Shown: positions 10,201 to 21,584 of the stretch, piece after piece
Layout: each line of letters begins with the position of its first letter
How positions within the stretch are numbered: the stretch's first letter is position 1
Origin: Pohlia nutans
Lineage: Eukaryota > Streptophyta > Bryopsida > Bryales > Mniaceae
Assembly (NCBI GenBank): GCA_022496805.1
Contig: CM040094.1
Coordinates: 15,151,501 to 15,215,500 of the forward strand
Length of the DNA: 64,000 bases
Direction: 5' to 3'
Notes under the pieces: model-generated
What the model saw: the letters and a program-made list of their open reading frames with translations, nothing else
Told to the model about the DNA's origin: nothing
Databases searched by the model: none
Made by a program: the position numbers and the translations under genes

Positions 10201-12333
10201 TAGTTTGGGAGAATCTTGCTCATAACTTCTACACCATTGCACCAAATGGGGTTTTTAAAATTCCAAACCGAGCACCTTAGAGAGATCTATACTTCTTTAG
10301 AATAAAGCTAAAGTAAATTAAACAAAAAATCATGCTTAAAATGGAATGTAAAATGAGATTTTGGGTGTGGTATCAGGAAAGGAATTGTCGTTTAAGGGTT
10401 AACTTCTAAATGCCTACAACCCTCTCCAGATTTGGAGAATTGCAAAGATGCATTATAAAATACAACTAAGAGGGATATTTTGAACTTGATGTATGAATAA
10501 AAGTTGTGCATTATGAATTTTAGATTCTATCCATACGGTTGGATCTATGATTGCAAGCACCAATATTTTTGTATAGAATTTGAAACATAAAATTCAAAAT
10601 TCTTTTGTAATTTGACTTCAAATAAGATATTGACAATTTGTGGATGAAATTTGTTGTGATGGCTTTAAATGTAATACTCTAACTGTAATGATTTTTAAAG
10701 ACTTTTTGGTTGCTTAATTTTATGAGTTGACTTTTCAGGAGCACTTTTTGAACTATTTTGAACTAAGATCTTAGAAATTTTTGGTGAGCCACTGCAACAT
10801 GAAATGAGGCATAAAACTTTCACAAATCATCCCCTTTCTAATTGGTTCACACATGCATGAAGGTAACTTCCCATAAAATCCTTAGTAAAAAATCTACGTT
10901 GAAAAAAGTGCATGACGGATGAGAAACGTGAATGAAATTTGTACACCGTCCAAAAAATGGACGCTTAGGTAGTTAGGGGTTAAAGATAGACCATTTTTTG
11001 AGTACTGAGACGACTTTGTTTGGCAAAGAAAATGTTAAGTGGAAAAATGCCAAAAAAGGAGACTCTTATTTTGAAACGGAGGGAGTATTATTTAGGCGCT
11101 AAAACGAGTCACTATCTCACAAATTCGTTTCAAGATCTGTTTTATGCAGCTAGATTTTCATTTTATGATCATGCTGCAAATACTTTCGTTGGACCAGATG
11201 GTCTGGATTGCATGGTTAATCTAGACTAGATTATGAACTTTTGACTGTATTTTGTTTCAGGATTGTCTGGCGAAGTAGGATTAAACCTGTTTTATTAGGC
11301 TGACTTATCTTTGTGTTCCTTGTTTGTCAATAGTGCGCCTTGCACCGGAGGAAGAGTCCAACAAACTGACTGGCTTTGAACACAATGCTGTCACACCCAT
11401 AGGAATGCGTGAGGACATACCTGTGAGTGTTGATCTTCCGTGTGTTTTATCACCTCTTGGTCAATTTCTCTCCCAATTCACTGGCACAAAGATAATCCGA
11501 ATGAAGGCATCAGGAATTTAGGACCCCATAGATTTTAAACGATTTCCGTGCGACATCCGATATTTCATGGGTCCGTACATTTTTTGCACGGATTTCATTC
11601 CAATTCCGCACTTTGTAGATAACAAAAAGAGTGAATGTAGAAGCCGTGCGGATTTAGTGCAGAATTAACGCAAAATCCGTGCGGAATCCATGCGAATAAA
11701 TGTACGAACCCATGAAATGTCGGATGTTGCACGGAAATTGCTAAAAATTAGTGAGGTCCTAAATTCCTGATGGGATCAACCTTATGTACTTTGCGGTTGT
11801 ATACAGGTTGATGTTCCAGCGTTAGTAAAGGTCTCTGCTGCAATTTCTGATGTCGTTGAGTAATTTAACCCCTAAAGGACCATAAGGCCACTAGGTGGCT
11901 CCTGTTTTTTTCAGTAATTTTGAGTAGGTTTTATGTAGATTCGTTTTTGTTAAATAAATAAATGAATAAATAACAATTTAACATATATAATATTCTTCAC
12001 TAATTCCACTGATATAAAATTTGGTGCCATTCAAATTATAATTTTCACAATATGATCGTTTAAACTTGTCATTTTAAAACCATGAATCCTTGGTCCTTTA
12101 GGGGTTAAAATGCAGACAAGGGGTTGCAGGTTTTGTGTTGGGGTTTGTATACTCACAATTTTTCTGAATAATCTTTTGGCGCTATGGTCCAGGTCATTCT
12201 TTCAGACGCTATTGTGAAGCTCAGTCCAAGATTTTTTTGGCTTGGCGGAGGGGAGGTGGACTTGAAACGGGGACTGCAAACTGACGACTTCATTCGTATT
12301 GTGAAACCATTCATCACAGATTGTATCTACTAG
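7267..12333 (+). CDS. YbaK/ProX-type aminoacyl-tRNA deacylase domain protein (6 exons)
   Basis: Exons, joined by frame and splice phase: 7267-7446, 8390-8548, 9364-9441, 9801-9885, 11334-11422, 12193-12333 (732 nt, 243 residues). Proteins with this fold hydrolyse mischarged tRNAs, especially on tRNA-Pro, as free-standing editing factors. The domain spans roughly residues 61-243. Family landmarks are HLCKSIVM with Lys109 (the likely conserved lysine), LTGFEHNAVTPIGM (179-192) and FWLGGGEVDLK (212-222). The first 60 residues are an unrelated charged extension. There is no targeting peptide or membrane segment, so a cytosolic site is likely. The ATG at 7267 is the first in frame, and the exon 1 donor is GAG|GTACGG. 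Introns 2-5 carry mobile elements. Family assignment is secure; the precise tRNA substrate is not visible. Confidence 0.88.
8048..8286. mobile_element. TTAA-flanked miniature element, family A, copy 1
   Basis: A 239-bp element in intron 1 of the deacylase gene. It starts TTAACCCCTAAAGGACC and ends GGTCCTTTAGGGGTTAA (perfect 17-bp inverted ends including TTAA). It carries the palindrome GCCACCTGGTGGC at 8252-8264. Other family A members lie at 8971, 11865, 21585, 24572, 50336, 52646, 54613, 55604 and 58634. Confidence 0.85.
8585..8834. mobile_element. Stowaway-like MITE, copy 1
   Basis: Ends CTCCCTCCGTCCCAAAG and its reverse complement, flanked by TA on both sides. This is the classic Stowaway (Tc1/mariner-derived) terminus. 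It lies in intron 2 of the deacylase gene. The right half is nearly identical to the copy at 30483-30734, which suggests fairly recent movement. Confidence 0.85.
8971..9220. mobile_element. TTAA-flanked miniature element, family A, copy 2
   Basis: TTAACCCCTAAAGGACCAAG on the left and GGTCCTTCAGAGGTTAA on the right, in intron 2 of the deacylase gene. The right end has diverged and contains a duplicated ATGGGACCGAAT segment in place of the usual palindrome. Confidence 0.75.
10160..10402. mobile_element. TTAA-flanked miniature element, family C, copy 1
   Basis: TTAACCCTTAAACGACAATG and CATTGTCG-type inverted right end (TTGTCGTTTAAGGGTTAA). The palindrome AGCCCCACGGGCT lies at 10182-10194. Nested in a Stowaway-like element and abutting a family B element through one shared TTAA. 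Confidence 0.8.
10399..10983. mobile_element. TTAA-flanked miniature element, family B, copy 1
   Basis: Starts TTAACTTCTAAATGCC and ends CGCTTAGGTAGTTAGGGGTTAA-like. It has palindromes near both ends: TCTCCAGATTTGGAGA (10423-10438) and GTCCAAAAAATGGAC (10948-10962). Copies lie at 32582-33136 and 46841-47415, with a fragment at 25261. Confidence 0.8.
11510..11770. mobile_element. Fold-back element in deacylase intron 5
   Basis: TCAGGAATTTAGGACC on the left and GGTCCTAAATTCCTGA on the right. The arms pair almost to the middle, so RNA from it would form a long hairpin. Part of a second copy runs off the right edge of the window from about 63850. Confidence 0.75.
11865..12108. mobile_element. 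TTAA-flanked miniature element, family A, copy 3
   Basis: Inverted orientation relative to copy 1. Outer motif TTAACCCCTAAAGGACC with GGTCCTTTAGGGGTTAA at the other end; palindrome GCCACTAGGTGGC at 11887-11899. It lies between exons 5 and 6 of the deacylase gene and immediately follows an unused exon-like stretch. Confidence 0.85.
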
Positions 12334-12778
12334 ATAAAAATCTAGTAGATGTTTAGGTTTGATCCTTGGATCGTGATTGCACGCATTCTTCCAAATCAAT
12401 TTGTCTCAGTTCCTATTAGTATTCTTTGCAACGAAGTTTCATCTCAACAGTTTCGATGTCTTAAGATTATTGTCGGTGTTCGAAATGTAGTCACATGTCT
12501 TACTCTAGGTGTTTTCAATCTCCTCGTTTGGAGTTTATTACCGTAGTCTTCCCCAGGTTAGGCAAAAAGTAAACATCTTACCTCATATTCTATCGAGATC
12601 AAAAATTATAGGATGTTTGTGCTTAGAATCTCAGAAATTCACACCTCCTCGGAGAATGGGAGAATGGAGAATGGAGAATGAGGAAAACGAGGAGCCAATA
12701 GGATGGCTTCTCCATGGAGAAGGTGTGACACCCCTTTTGTGGTTTGTGGAGATTGAGAATGGAGAATAGAGGTTGTTA

Positions 12779-13127
12779 GGGCCGCTTCACACTATGGCCA
12801 AAGGTCGAGAGGCCGTCGATTTCCACCAATCAAATTGCAAGAAACCATGGTTTTGGCCTCTCGACCCTTCACACTAGAGGCCGTGGACCTTCAAAATGCT
12901 TACATGGCAACACTTTTTGACCAAGGTGACGGCCTCTCGAGAGGAAGTTTGGGTCCTACATTTTGCAACACCCATCACCATGGTCGAGAGGCCGTCGATT
13001 GCTTTTCATAAAAAAGGAAAACTATATTTTATGCCTATTTTCAGTAGATTTCTTTGGACTCTCAACAAAGTTTGGACTCTCAATTCCACGGCCTCTCGAC
13101 TTGGACGGCCATAGTGTGAAGTGGCCC
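12779..13127. mobile_element. PIF/Harbinger-like MITE
   Basis: 349 bp with inverted ends (GGGCCGCTTCACACTATGGCC / GGCCATAGTGTGAAGTGGCCC class) and TTA duplications at 12776-12778 and 13128-13130. Internal GAGAGGCCGTCGA repeats occur in both orientations. It sits inside a wider inverted repeat of GGAGAATGG-type sequence (about 12645-13275), so it is probably nested. Confidence 0.75.
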
Positions 13128-13279
13128 TTAGTTGGTTACTCATCCTCCAAGCATGGGCCATTCTCTATTCTCCATTCTTCACCGTGGAGGAGAAGAATGG
13201 AATTCTCCAATCTCCGAGAATGAGCCCTCTGCCATTCAAGAAGACCGCGTCACATCCCCATTCTCCATTCTCTAAGAGT

Positions 13280-14150
13280 GGGAAGAAAGAGCTGTGACAC
13301 CTCCTATTGTTGTAAGTTGCAACTACTAAATGATTTGTAACGGTTTTTTATAGCAATGTGTAATTTTTTGGAAATTACTCATGATGAATGATTTTTCAAA
13401 AATAATCTACGGATCTACTTAAATTTTGAATACATTAGAGTTATCCTTAAAGTCACCTTGTGTTTTGTTTTAATATACTCTTATTTGTTCACTCCTAATA
13501 GTTATATGGTATGGAAGATCTAGATAGTCTTTCATTGTTAGGTGTGTAAGAGCATTTTGGTGGTCTCTAAACTCAAAAAAACTAGTTTAGTTGTTTTTCT
13601 TGAATAAAATGATGTGTGAAATAGGTGAAGAGAGTAAAAAAGAGTCTTGATTTTACTCTTGGGTGGAGCGGAGTGAAAATAAGGCCATGTTCAAATTGTT
13701 GATTCCACCTCACCAAATTGGTTTAATTCTTGCCATGTAGATCAACAAGACCTCATATAAGAGCCTAATAAGTGTCTCACACATGTGGTTGAGTTGAAAA
13801 ATGAGATCACCATGTATTCACCTTTAGGTTTGGATTTCCTAACGGCCAACCATGCATTAAAGATTGAAGATTGTGTTGAAAACAAAAGTGAACTATAATT
13901 TAATTCGGTTGATTTGAATTGTATATAGGTCCCATGCTTTAATTGCAAGTTTCACTATAAGTTTAGTTTGAATGTTGCTTTTGATATCACATACAATGAA
14001 TCAAGCCATAAAGCAATATGGTGATTCAAAACCATTTATGGTTCATTTTCTTATTTAGTTGTGTTTTGAAACTAAACCATGACATGTAAATAACTCAACT
14101 TAATTGTGCTCGAATGCACATGAGGTTTGGTTTACAAACTCAACTAGATT
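13280..14150. other. AT-rich intergenic DNA
   Basis: AT-rich, with weak partial inverted repeats. No exon with both splice sites and no RNA gene was found. Confidence 0.35.
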
Positions 14151-14156
14151 TCTAGA

Positions 14157-14553
14157 GGTGAAGGCACCTAAAATTACCTTTTTAAATTATTGTTCTTGGG
14201 TTTTTTTTAATCAAATTGGAATTATTTTTTAATGATGGACATATAAGATTCATGAATAAAAGTGAAAAAAGTTTTTTTCTCAATTAAATGTAATTTATAT
14301 GAAATTTGAAAGTGGAAAGTTAGCCATACCTCCACAAATATGTGCCATATAGGTGGTGTTCTTCCCAACACAAAAGTATCATGAATTGTATCTTAATTCC
14401 ACCTACTTTTGGAAGCTTTTGATTGGATGACAAGTGGGGAATTTTGGGTTCCTTGAAAATACAAGTGGTTGGATTTGGGTTCTTTAAATGATGGTTGTTG
14501 AAAGCATCTATAGAACCATAACATGGGGTGGCATTTTTAGGTGCCTTTGCCTT
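14157..14553. mobile_element. Terminal-inverted-repeat element (AGGCACCTAAAA type)
   Basis: Inverted ends of the form AAGGCACCTAAAA and TTTTAGGTGCCTTTGCCTT surround a non-coding AT-rich core. The end motif resembles that of the insert nested at about 15623-16044. No clear target duplication was found. Confidence 0.5.
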
Positions 14554-15376
14554 AACTCAACTCTTTGTGCAAAGAGGGCCAAAGACTATATACAGCCCAA
14601 GGAAAAACAAGATTGACTTCATATGAAAAGCAACCCTTATAACTTTGCATGTCACTACTATACCCAGCCATCAAGGTCAACAAGTCTTTCCAAATAATTA
14701 ATTGTTTTGGAAAACTGTTTTTCAACAATTGTGAAATTTAGTGGATTTTCTAAGATTATCGTTTTTACCATATCAAACAAATTTTATTTTAAGAAATAAT
14801 TTCCTAAAGATTTGGGTTTCTAATTTCATAATTATTTTTGCTAATCATAATGACTAACTATAGTACTTTTGGTTTAATGAACATTGAGGGCTAGTTTAGA
14901 CTACGGACCAAGAAATTGTCTCATACTCTTCTAAAAATTTGTGATTGGCCTATGAACTTAGGAAGACTTGGATTTAAACTACCAGAAAAGAGGGAATGAC
15001 AAAAGGCGTCAAGGGTTTCAAAGGGCTTACAAAGTGGCAATGGATAATGTTTCATAGTCCAAGTTGTTTTTATGTGGGTCAAGGAAAAAAGGCTCTGATG
15101 TCCCAAAACCAAGAGACCATGGTAGAAAACTGCCATTTTATTTCTACTTTTTAACTGTTTTTAATTGTTTTTTTTGCCTAAAATCACTATAGTTATGTGT
15201 ACATTAAAAAAATTGCTCACTTTTATTTTGAGGCATGGTCATTTCTCTCGGTCCCAGTTTAGTTTACACCTTATGAGATACTTGAGGTTTTTTTTGTAAA
15301 CCATTTCTATCAAGTGTAACCATTGAAGTATGATCATCAGAAGAATCCATTTTTCTTGGTCACTGCTTTTGGTGAA

Positions 15377-16766
15377 TACCGTACCTTCCAAGCAGCTTCG
15401 TCATGCTTCCGACGAATAATTAATATATTTCAAAAAGTCATGTTCGTTTGCCATTTTTATAGATTTGTTAAATTCGTTTTCTTAAAAAAACATAATATTG
15501 TATTTTCGTCATTCATCCAAATGGGCTTTGCAAGTTAGTACCATTATGTGGATCACTTCACTTGCTAAATCTCATAGATTGAGTGTTGTGAAGTCTTGTG
15601 CTTTATACAAAATTCAGGACTCTAAGGTTGAGGTACCTAAAACCATCAACTTAAGCAATCTGACCTATATTTAGCAATTCAAAAATTCACCCAAAAATAT
15701 TCTAGTCTTCAAAATAGGATTTCATGATGAATGCAAAAATTTGCATTATGAAATTTGCAATTCTCAATTTTATAGAAAATCTCAAAGTGCAAAGTAATGT
15801 ATGACCCATTTCTAACTCTGAATCTCCTATGAGCAACAATGTTGATCCTAAATTTTGCTCACCATCAAACCCAAAACCGTATTCTATGATTGTCAATGAT
15901 TGTCAGATTTCACCCAGTAGCAAGGTGACCAATAAGCAAATTAGTCCTCCAAATCTGGACTGACAATACGCTTTTAGATCTCCTCCTGGTTGGTGGGGTG
16001 TGGTGGTTTTGGGGGCTGTGGTGGTTTTAGGTACCTGTACCTTAGTGCCAACAATGAATGTGGGATATGTAGAACTCTCACTTCTTTTTCTCTCTTAATC
16101 ACCGGTAAAACTCCTTCACTAAAATGTGAATAACTTTAGCAAAATTACTTCAAATCACAAAATTATTTTTGGAAGTGAAAGATTACTTGAAAACGGAACT
16201 ATTCTTAGTCGAACAATATTCGAAATAAGATAGCCTACTATGCTTAATTGAGCCTCGAAAGTCTGATCACAACACATGTTCTTCTCATTCAACTCATGTT
16301 CTTCACAGGCTTACTGAATTTTGTCCATATATCATGCATAAAAACTTCAAATCACAAAATTCTTTTTGGAGGTGATAGATGACTTGTCCTTCTAACTTTT
16401 CTTAGTTGAAAACATTTCAAGATAAAATCATTTGGTATGCTTAAGTGTGCATCAAAATCTACTGAAAATATGGTGTGGTGAGAATTCACATGAGCTTGCA
16501 AGTTCTTATCCCATATCATTTGGGAGTGCCTTGGAATGAACTTGATTACAAAGTCACCTCTTTCGTCCCCAACAACTCACACTTACCTCTCAAAATACTA
16601 TTCTCAAAGTAGTATTAAGTTATGTGGAAACGGTAATATATCAACATTTCGACTATTTCAAAAAAAATTAATATGATATTCGTCAAAATCTACTGATAAT
16701 TTCCAAAAAAATTCGTTTTGACTTTTTTGAATTATTTTAAGACGAAGCTGCTTGGAAGGTACAGTA
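15377..16766. mobile_element. TACCGTACCTT family element, copy 2, with a nested insertion
   Basis: Same inverted ends as copy 1 (TACCGTACCTTCCAAGCAGC), in the opposite orientation. The body aligns with 1117-2075 except for an extra block at about 15623-16044. That block has its own inverted ends (GAGGTACCTAAAACCA / TGGTTTTAGGTACCTGTACC). Copy 1 shows the uninterrupted target sequence, which supports a later insertion. Confidence 0.7.
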
Positions 16767-16801
16767 AGTAGTCTAAACTGACCATGAGTTGACTTGGCAA
16801 A

Positions 16802-16985
16802 ATTACACCCATACTCGTATTAGAGGTTACAAACTCAAATATAAGTTCTACCCTATTTTGGGACAAAGTGGATCCACCTAGGCTTATTTGGGGTCGCAGA
16901 TCCCATATATAGAATTAAAATTTCCAAACCAAACACTTAGATTTCCAAAATGCAAAAACCAAAATGGTATGAGTACGGGTGTAGT
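16802..16985. repeat. Short inverted-repeat element
   Basis: TACACCCATACTCGTATT on the left and AATGGTATGAGTACGGGTGTA on the right. The interior GGGGTCGCAGATCCCA is also found at about 19210 inside another element. Confidence 0.5.
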
Positions 16986-17051
16986 TTCACCCTATTCCCT
17001 TGAGCCCACTGGATGAAATGGTAATTTCATGGATGTAGAAAGTCAAGTAAG

Positions 17052-18490
17052 TTAACCCCTAAATGTCTACGAGGCCAAAATTTGGTTTTTCAATGTAACT
17101 CACTATTCAATTCTAATTGCTAAATGAATGATTTTCATCCAATTCTTTTTGTGATGTAATTTTGTTAGTCATGCCACTTTTTCAAATTAAATTCACTTCA
17201 TTCAAGCTATTTTTGGATTTTCCATGGGGTCGCAACTGCAAAAAGAGCCATAAAACAATTTACCATATAGTTTATTTTGGATTTTTTTTGTTTTTTCTAC
17301 TTAAATCTAAATTTAGGCTATGAAAATGAGTTCTATTGTATTTGAAGTAACCTAACAAAAAGAAACTTATCGAGTCTAGTTTCTACTCCACTTTGAAGTT
17401 CTGGAAAGAATTTTAAAATTGAGTGTTTTATTGGAGTTACAAGTTCAGTGGGTATTACCATGGTGTAGCAACTTTTCTAAATATAGATGCATAGATGATA
17501 TTCATTTACTTTAATTTTCTTCATTGGAATTTACACCTTTGCTAACAAAATCAATTTTTTTTAGTATATTTTGTAGTTATATGAATTTTCTTCACAATCA
17601 CTTCAAAAATCGTAGTAATTTCAAATATTCACCAAAACTTGTGAAAGACTCATGGTTTGTAGTAGACATGCACAAGGTTCTTTAACCCCCACTCTGAAGC
17701 ACCTCAAAATATGTAATAGATTCTCAAATCCACGTCATAATTTAGTTGAAAAAAGAGTGGTGAGACACTAAATTTAATGTGTACAGTCACCAGGGTCTCA
17801 TATGTGATTCCCTGTATGATTTCCCTGCGAGTCTCACTTTTCCCACTGAGTCTTAAAGCTGCTTATTCACCAGTTTAATGTTGGCTCACCTGCTTGTAAA
17901 AGGAAAGTTTAACAAGTGTCAACTCTTAAGGCTCACTGCGAAAAACGAGACTAAATGGGAAACGCACACAGGGAAACCGTTATGAGCTTCATGTGAGTGC
18001 TATTGTTAAAAAGGTGTGAGCTAGTAGAGTTAACCGAAAAGTCAGCTCAAAGAGGAAAGTTTTAGCAAATTCCTCTTGAAAACCTCTTGAACTCATATTG
18101 AAATATAAATAGACCGAAAACTAGTTCAAGAGGAGTTAGGAGACAATCTAAAGCAAGCCACTGTCATTATTCTCCACACCTTGCAATGACTTCCACACCT
18201 CCTACCAAAGCTCCAAGCCCATGGCCCACAAGGGGACAAGTTATGACACGACACTATTCAACCCAAATATAGCTCAAGAGAGCTCAAAAGAACGCTTGAA
18301 AGAAGGTTGAAAAGGCATGTTCCAAGGCCTTCTTTTCGGTTAACTCTAGTATTGGCTAAGGAACCTTATGTGACTTCATTTACTATAAATATAAAGTTGA
18401 ATTCTTATCTTATTTAGAGTGGCAAAATTGAGTGTGACATGGAAAGCATGATACTCCATGGTCATAGGCCCACACATTTAGGAGTTTATG
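17052..18490. mobile_element. TTAA-flanked element, family G, copy 1, interrupted
   Basis: Starts TTAACCCCTAAATGTC. Positions 17100-17660 match the reverse complement of 59000-59560, and 18411-18475 matches the other end of the same family (AAAATTGAGTGTGACA, then CATGGTCATAGGCCCA). The block between about 17660 and 18405 looks like later insertions, one of which is the inverted repeat at 18027-18347. The right terminus is decayed. Confidence 0.5.
18027..18347. mobile_element. Inverted-repeat element (AGAGTTAACCGAAAAG ends)
   Basis: AGAGTTAACCGAAAAG and CTTTTCGGTTAACTCT are exact inverted ends. Single copies of the same end occur at about 20259 and 61643, suggesting solo or truncated relatives. 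Non-coding. Confidence 0.6.
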
Positions 18491-18567
18491 CGTGTCCAAA
18501 ATTGAGGGAAGATCCAAACCCCCGTTCCTATATCCCCCTTGGTCTTGAATGCGAGACCCTTGCGAGA

Positions 18568-19601
18568 CACTGTTCATGCCCCCCCCCCCCCTTTTCTGAA
18601 ATTTCCATTTTGGGCACCGAGACCCCTTTTTTTGGCAAAGTTTTTTGCAAATTTGGGGCCTACGGCCCCAATTTACTCTAGGGGCACCTATTAGGGAATA
18701 AAAAACCATTGGAGGAGGGGGTTGTTTTTTAAGGTGGGCCCTGACAAGGACAAAAATAGGGGGCACTTTTGTCCCCATTCATTCAAGACCGCCGGGGATT
18801 TAGTGACTTCGGATCCAAACATATCCACTGTGACCCATATGGGTCTCAAGTGTCCGTCTGACGTGGGATTCACAGAATTAATGGGCTGCAGTTTATTAGT
18901 TTTTCTTTTTGGAACAAATGGCATCAATTCCATTGCAAAAAGAACCAATGTTTATTAATTAGTTATCCATTACTTGCCTGGTATTCCCCATTTTTGCTTC
19001 TAATTGGTTGCATTATCCAAGTAAGTACAAAACAGAATTAGGGAAGTCCGGTGGATCCTTTCTTTTCTCCCCTGAAAAGTGCAAATTTATTTTCTCCCCT
19101 CTTGCAATGAATTGGGAGAACCAACCCCCTCACTGGGACCAAAGATAAAAAAACAAAAACAAATGCTTGCCCCTATTTTTGAACATGGTGGGTCGTCCTA
19201 GACTAACTTGGGGTCGCAGATCCCAAATGTAGGATTAAAATTTCCAAAAAAAATCACCCAGACCCCCAAAATGAGAAAATCAGAAAATGACAGGTCCCAT
19301 TGTGGGGGTTGATTCGCCCTCCCCTCTTAAAAATTAAAAAATGCAAATTTGGGGCCGCTTTAGAATTTCTCTAAATCTTCCTAGACATTAATGCAAGAGG
19401 ACAAAAACTGCTCTCTGTTTTGAACATGTAGGGGTTCACCTTAAAAAATAACCTCCTCTTCCAAGGGTTTAAAATACCCAAGGGGTCCCTCTAAACTAAA
19501 TTTGGACCGGAGGCCCCAAATTTGCAGAAGAAATTGCCAAAAAAGACCCTAAGGTGTCCAAAATGGAAATTTTAGAAAATGAGGTTCTTGGATGAACAGT
19601 G
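18568..19601. mobile_element. Larger inverted-repeat element with C-tract
   Basis: CACTGTTCATG at the left and GATGAACAGTG at the right. The arms continue as inverted homologous stretches (AATTTCCATTTTGG; GGCCCCAAATTTG). A run of about 12 C bases follows the left end. No transposase reading frame was recognised. The CACTG start resembles CACTA elements, but no matching 3-bp duplication is visible. Confidence 0.5.
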
Positions 19602-20330
19602 CTTGCATTAATGTCTGGAGGGAATTTAGAATCAGGGACGCTTCACATTGGCTATGATCAAGCTACCATAGTCGGTCGTTACGATCGGCCAAAAAAAACT
19701 ATAAAAAGAGAAGTAATTAACTATATAATTAATAATCATTTAGGAAAAAAAAAAAGTCTTTTGTAAGGTGAAAATATGATTCTCGGAGAATATCCATAGT
19801 TTGGCATTTAATAAAAAAATCACATAAAGATTAATTATTTGACTTGATGATCGGATACCGTATTGAATGTCATGACGGTACTTCAGTGGTTGAAAAAAAT
19901 GTGTGGTATGATAAACTATGTTGTTGGATCTCTTGCCGTGTAGGACTTGGGCATTCTGTTGTGAGTGTTCACAAAAGAGACAGGAGTTTTTCTTCCCTTT
20001 GTCGGGACCACACGAAGCAAGAAAAACTCTCGTTCACAAGGCATCATTTTCAACGGGCCGTAAATGAGATAACAACAAAGTCCACAACCAACCATGGGCA
20101 TTGTTGACAAAAACGGAAGTGATCTCATAGAAACTTTGGTTTCGGTTTGATGGCCTCCTTGAGAGTCCAAGACATGACGTATCGTACCCACATAGCACAT
20201 TTGTATAAGACATGTGCTTATACGGGTCAAACTCACCTCACCTAACATGTATTTTCTCTTCTTTTCGGTTAACTCTAATATCACCCAAAAACTGTGGTTT
20301 TCTCTAAAACCACCTTGGGCACTAAAGGGT

Positions 20331-20638
20331 AAGAGCAGCTCCACCGCAGCCCTTCCAGGCGACCCTTGCACTCCAGAACTAGATGAAAAGTGCCAAGGGC
20401 TCTTCCAAAATGTCTCTTGACTCTGGATCTTAACGTGTCAAGAAATGGCCCTCCAAATCACTATTTAGTTGACTATGTCCCCACATTCTACTTGTGATTG
20501 GTCCATTGAACATTTAATGTGCACTTTTGATGTGTGAGGGGCCTCCAAGGGTGGGGGAGTGTAAGTGCAAGGGCTCTCCAAATGTAAATGAATAATTTGA
20601 GCGAGTCGTCTCTAGCGTGTAGGAGTGGGATGCTCTTA
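20331..20638. mobile_element. MITE-like inverted repeat (AAGAGCAGCTCCACC ends)
   Basis: Left AAGAGCAGCTCCACC and right GGAGTGGGATGCTCTT, an end type common among plant Tourist-like elements. The interior is non-coding and also partly self-complementary around AAGGGCTCT. Confidence 0.5.
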
Positions 20639-20879
20639 AGTCGTTTATTTTCAGGGTACGGGAAGATTAACATGGGACACAGGAGTATTAAATTACAGTA
20701 GCAAATATCCATGTTCTCAAATTATATATATGTATATTCATTTTTGGAAAGGTAAAATGAATTCCCCCATACAGTCCAGAGGGGAATGACACACACCCTG
20801 CCTGCCTGTGCACCAAGCGCAACAAATTTATAAAAAACCCAAAATAAAGTAAATAAGGCAACAAAATCCCACTCTGACT

Positions 20880-21230
20880 AATAAAACACTCGAATCCACC
20901 TGGCTGACCCGTTCCCCGTTCCCCATGAACGTTCCCCTCCCACGTTCCCCACCCTAACCCCCCGCCCGCTCATAACCCCTCTGCTGCTCTGCAGCCCCAC
21001 ATGCGCACATCTAAACCCGCTGCCGTTCCTGACGCCCGAATCGCTCACAGGCCCACCCGGAGCTCCCCCCGACCTTCGCAACGCACTCGGGAAGTAGGCG
21101 CCACGAATTTTGAGTGGTCGCATTGCGTATTTTCCCGATCAAATCGAACTGGGTTCTGCACGATCAAATCGAGCTGGGTTCGGCTCGATGTGGTTTGTTC
21201 ACGGACGAGCTTGATCTTGATCTAATTCAG
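20880..21230 (+). promoter_or_regulatory. GC-rich promoter and leader of the unknown four-exon gene
   Basis: A sharp GC- and CpG-rich island (best at 20910-21110) stands out of AT-rich DNA. It is followed by a C/T-rich leader and a possible leader splice donor near 21229 (AATTCAG|GTGGG). It lies about 0.7 kb before the first coding ATG at 21888, with a family A element between. Confidence 0.45.
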
Positions 21231-21584
21231 GTGGGTTCCGATTGATCGATGAGTCGGAGGCTCTCAAATTTCTGTTTCTTTGAGAGCTTGAAACTCTCCA
21301 GGAAGAAATTTCTGAACTCGTAGAGTGAATCTTGTTTTTGTTAATCTTTGTAGAAGAGCAGGAACGTACTATTACTCTTTTGTTTTTTGCGCAATTCAAG
21401 CAGTCATTCTTCCACCTCGAGCAGTTTATAATTTTTTTTTTGCTTAATCTGTACTTTTTTATCTCATTCTACCTACACCAGTTTCAGTATAATTACGTCC
21501 ATTGTGCTTCTAACTTGCGTAGGTAGACAGATCCATTTTGTGGAAGAGCTCCTGGAGAAGAATTTTATTATGCTTGATCTTCAT

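Larger units (their letters stand above)
10016..11085. mobile_element. Stowaway-like element split by two TTAA elements
   Basis: TA-CTCCGTCCGTTTCAAAATG on the left matches CTTATTTTGAAACGGAGGGAG-TA on the right as terminal inverted repeats. Its middle is occupied by a family C element (10160-10402) followed directly by a family B element (10399-10983). All are in intron 4 of the deacylase gene. The original element without the insertions would be about 250 bp. Confidence 0.7.

Noticed and set aside
18410..18958. Open frames of 80-122 codons on both strands
   Set aside because: They lie in an inverted-repeat element with a C-tract and overlap each other on both strands; non-coding.
19916..20371. 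151-codon minus-strand open frame
   Set aside because: No domain and no splice or leader context. It overlaps the start of an inverted-repeat element and has a matching open frame on the other strand, typical of chance.
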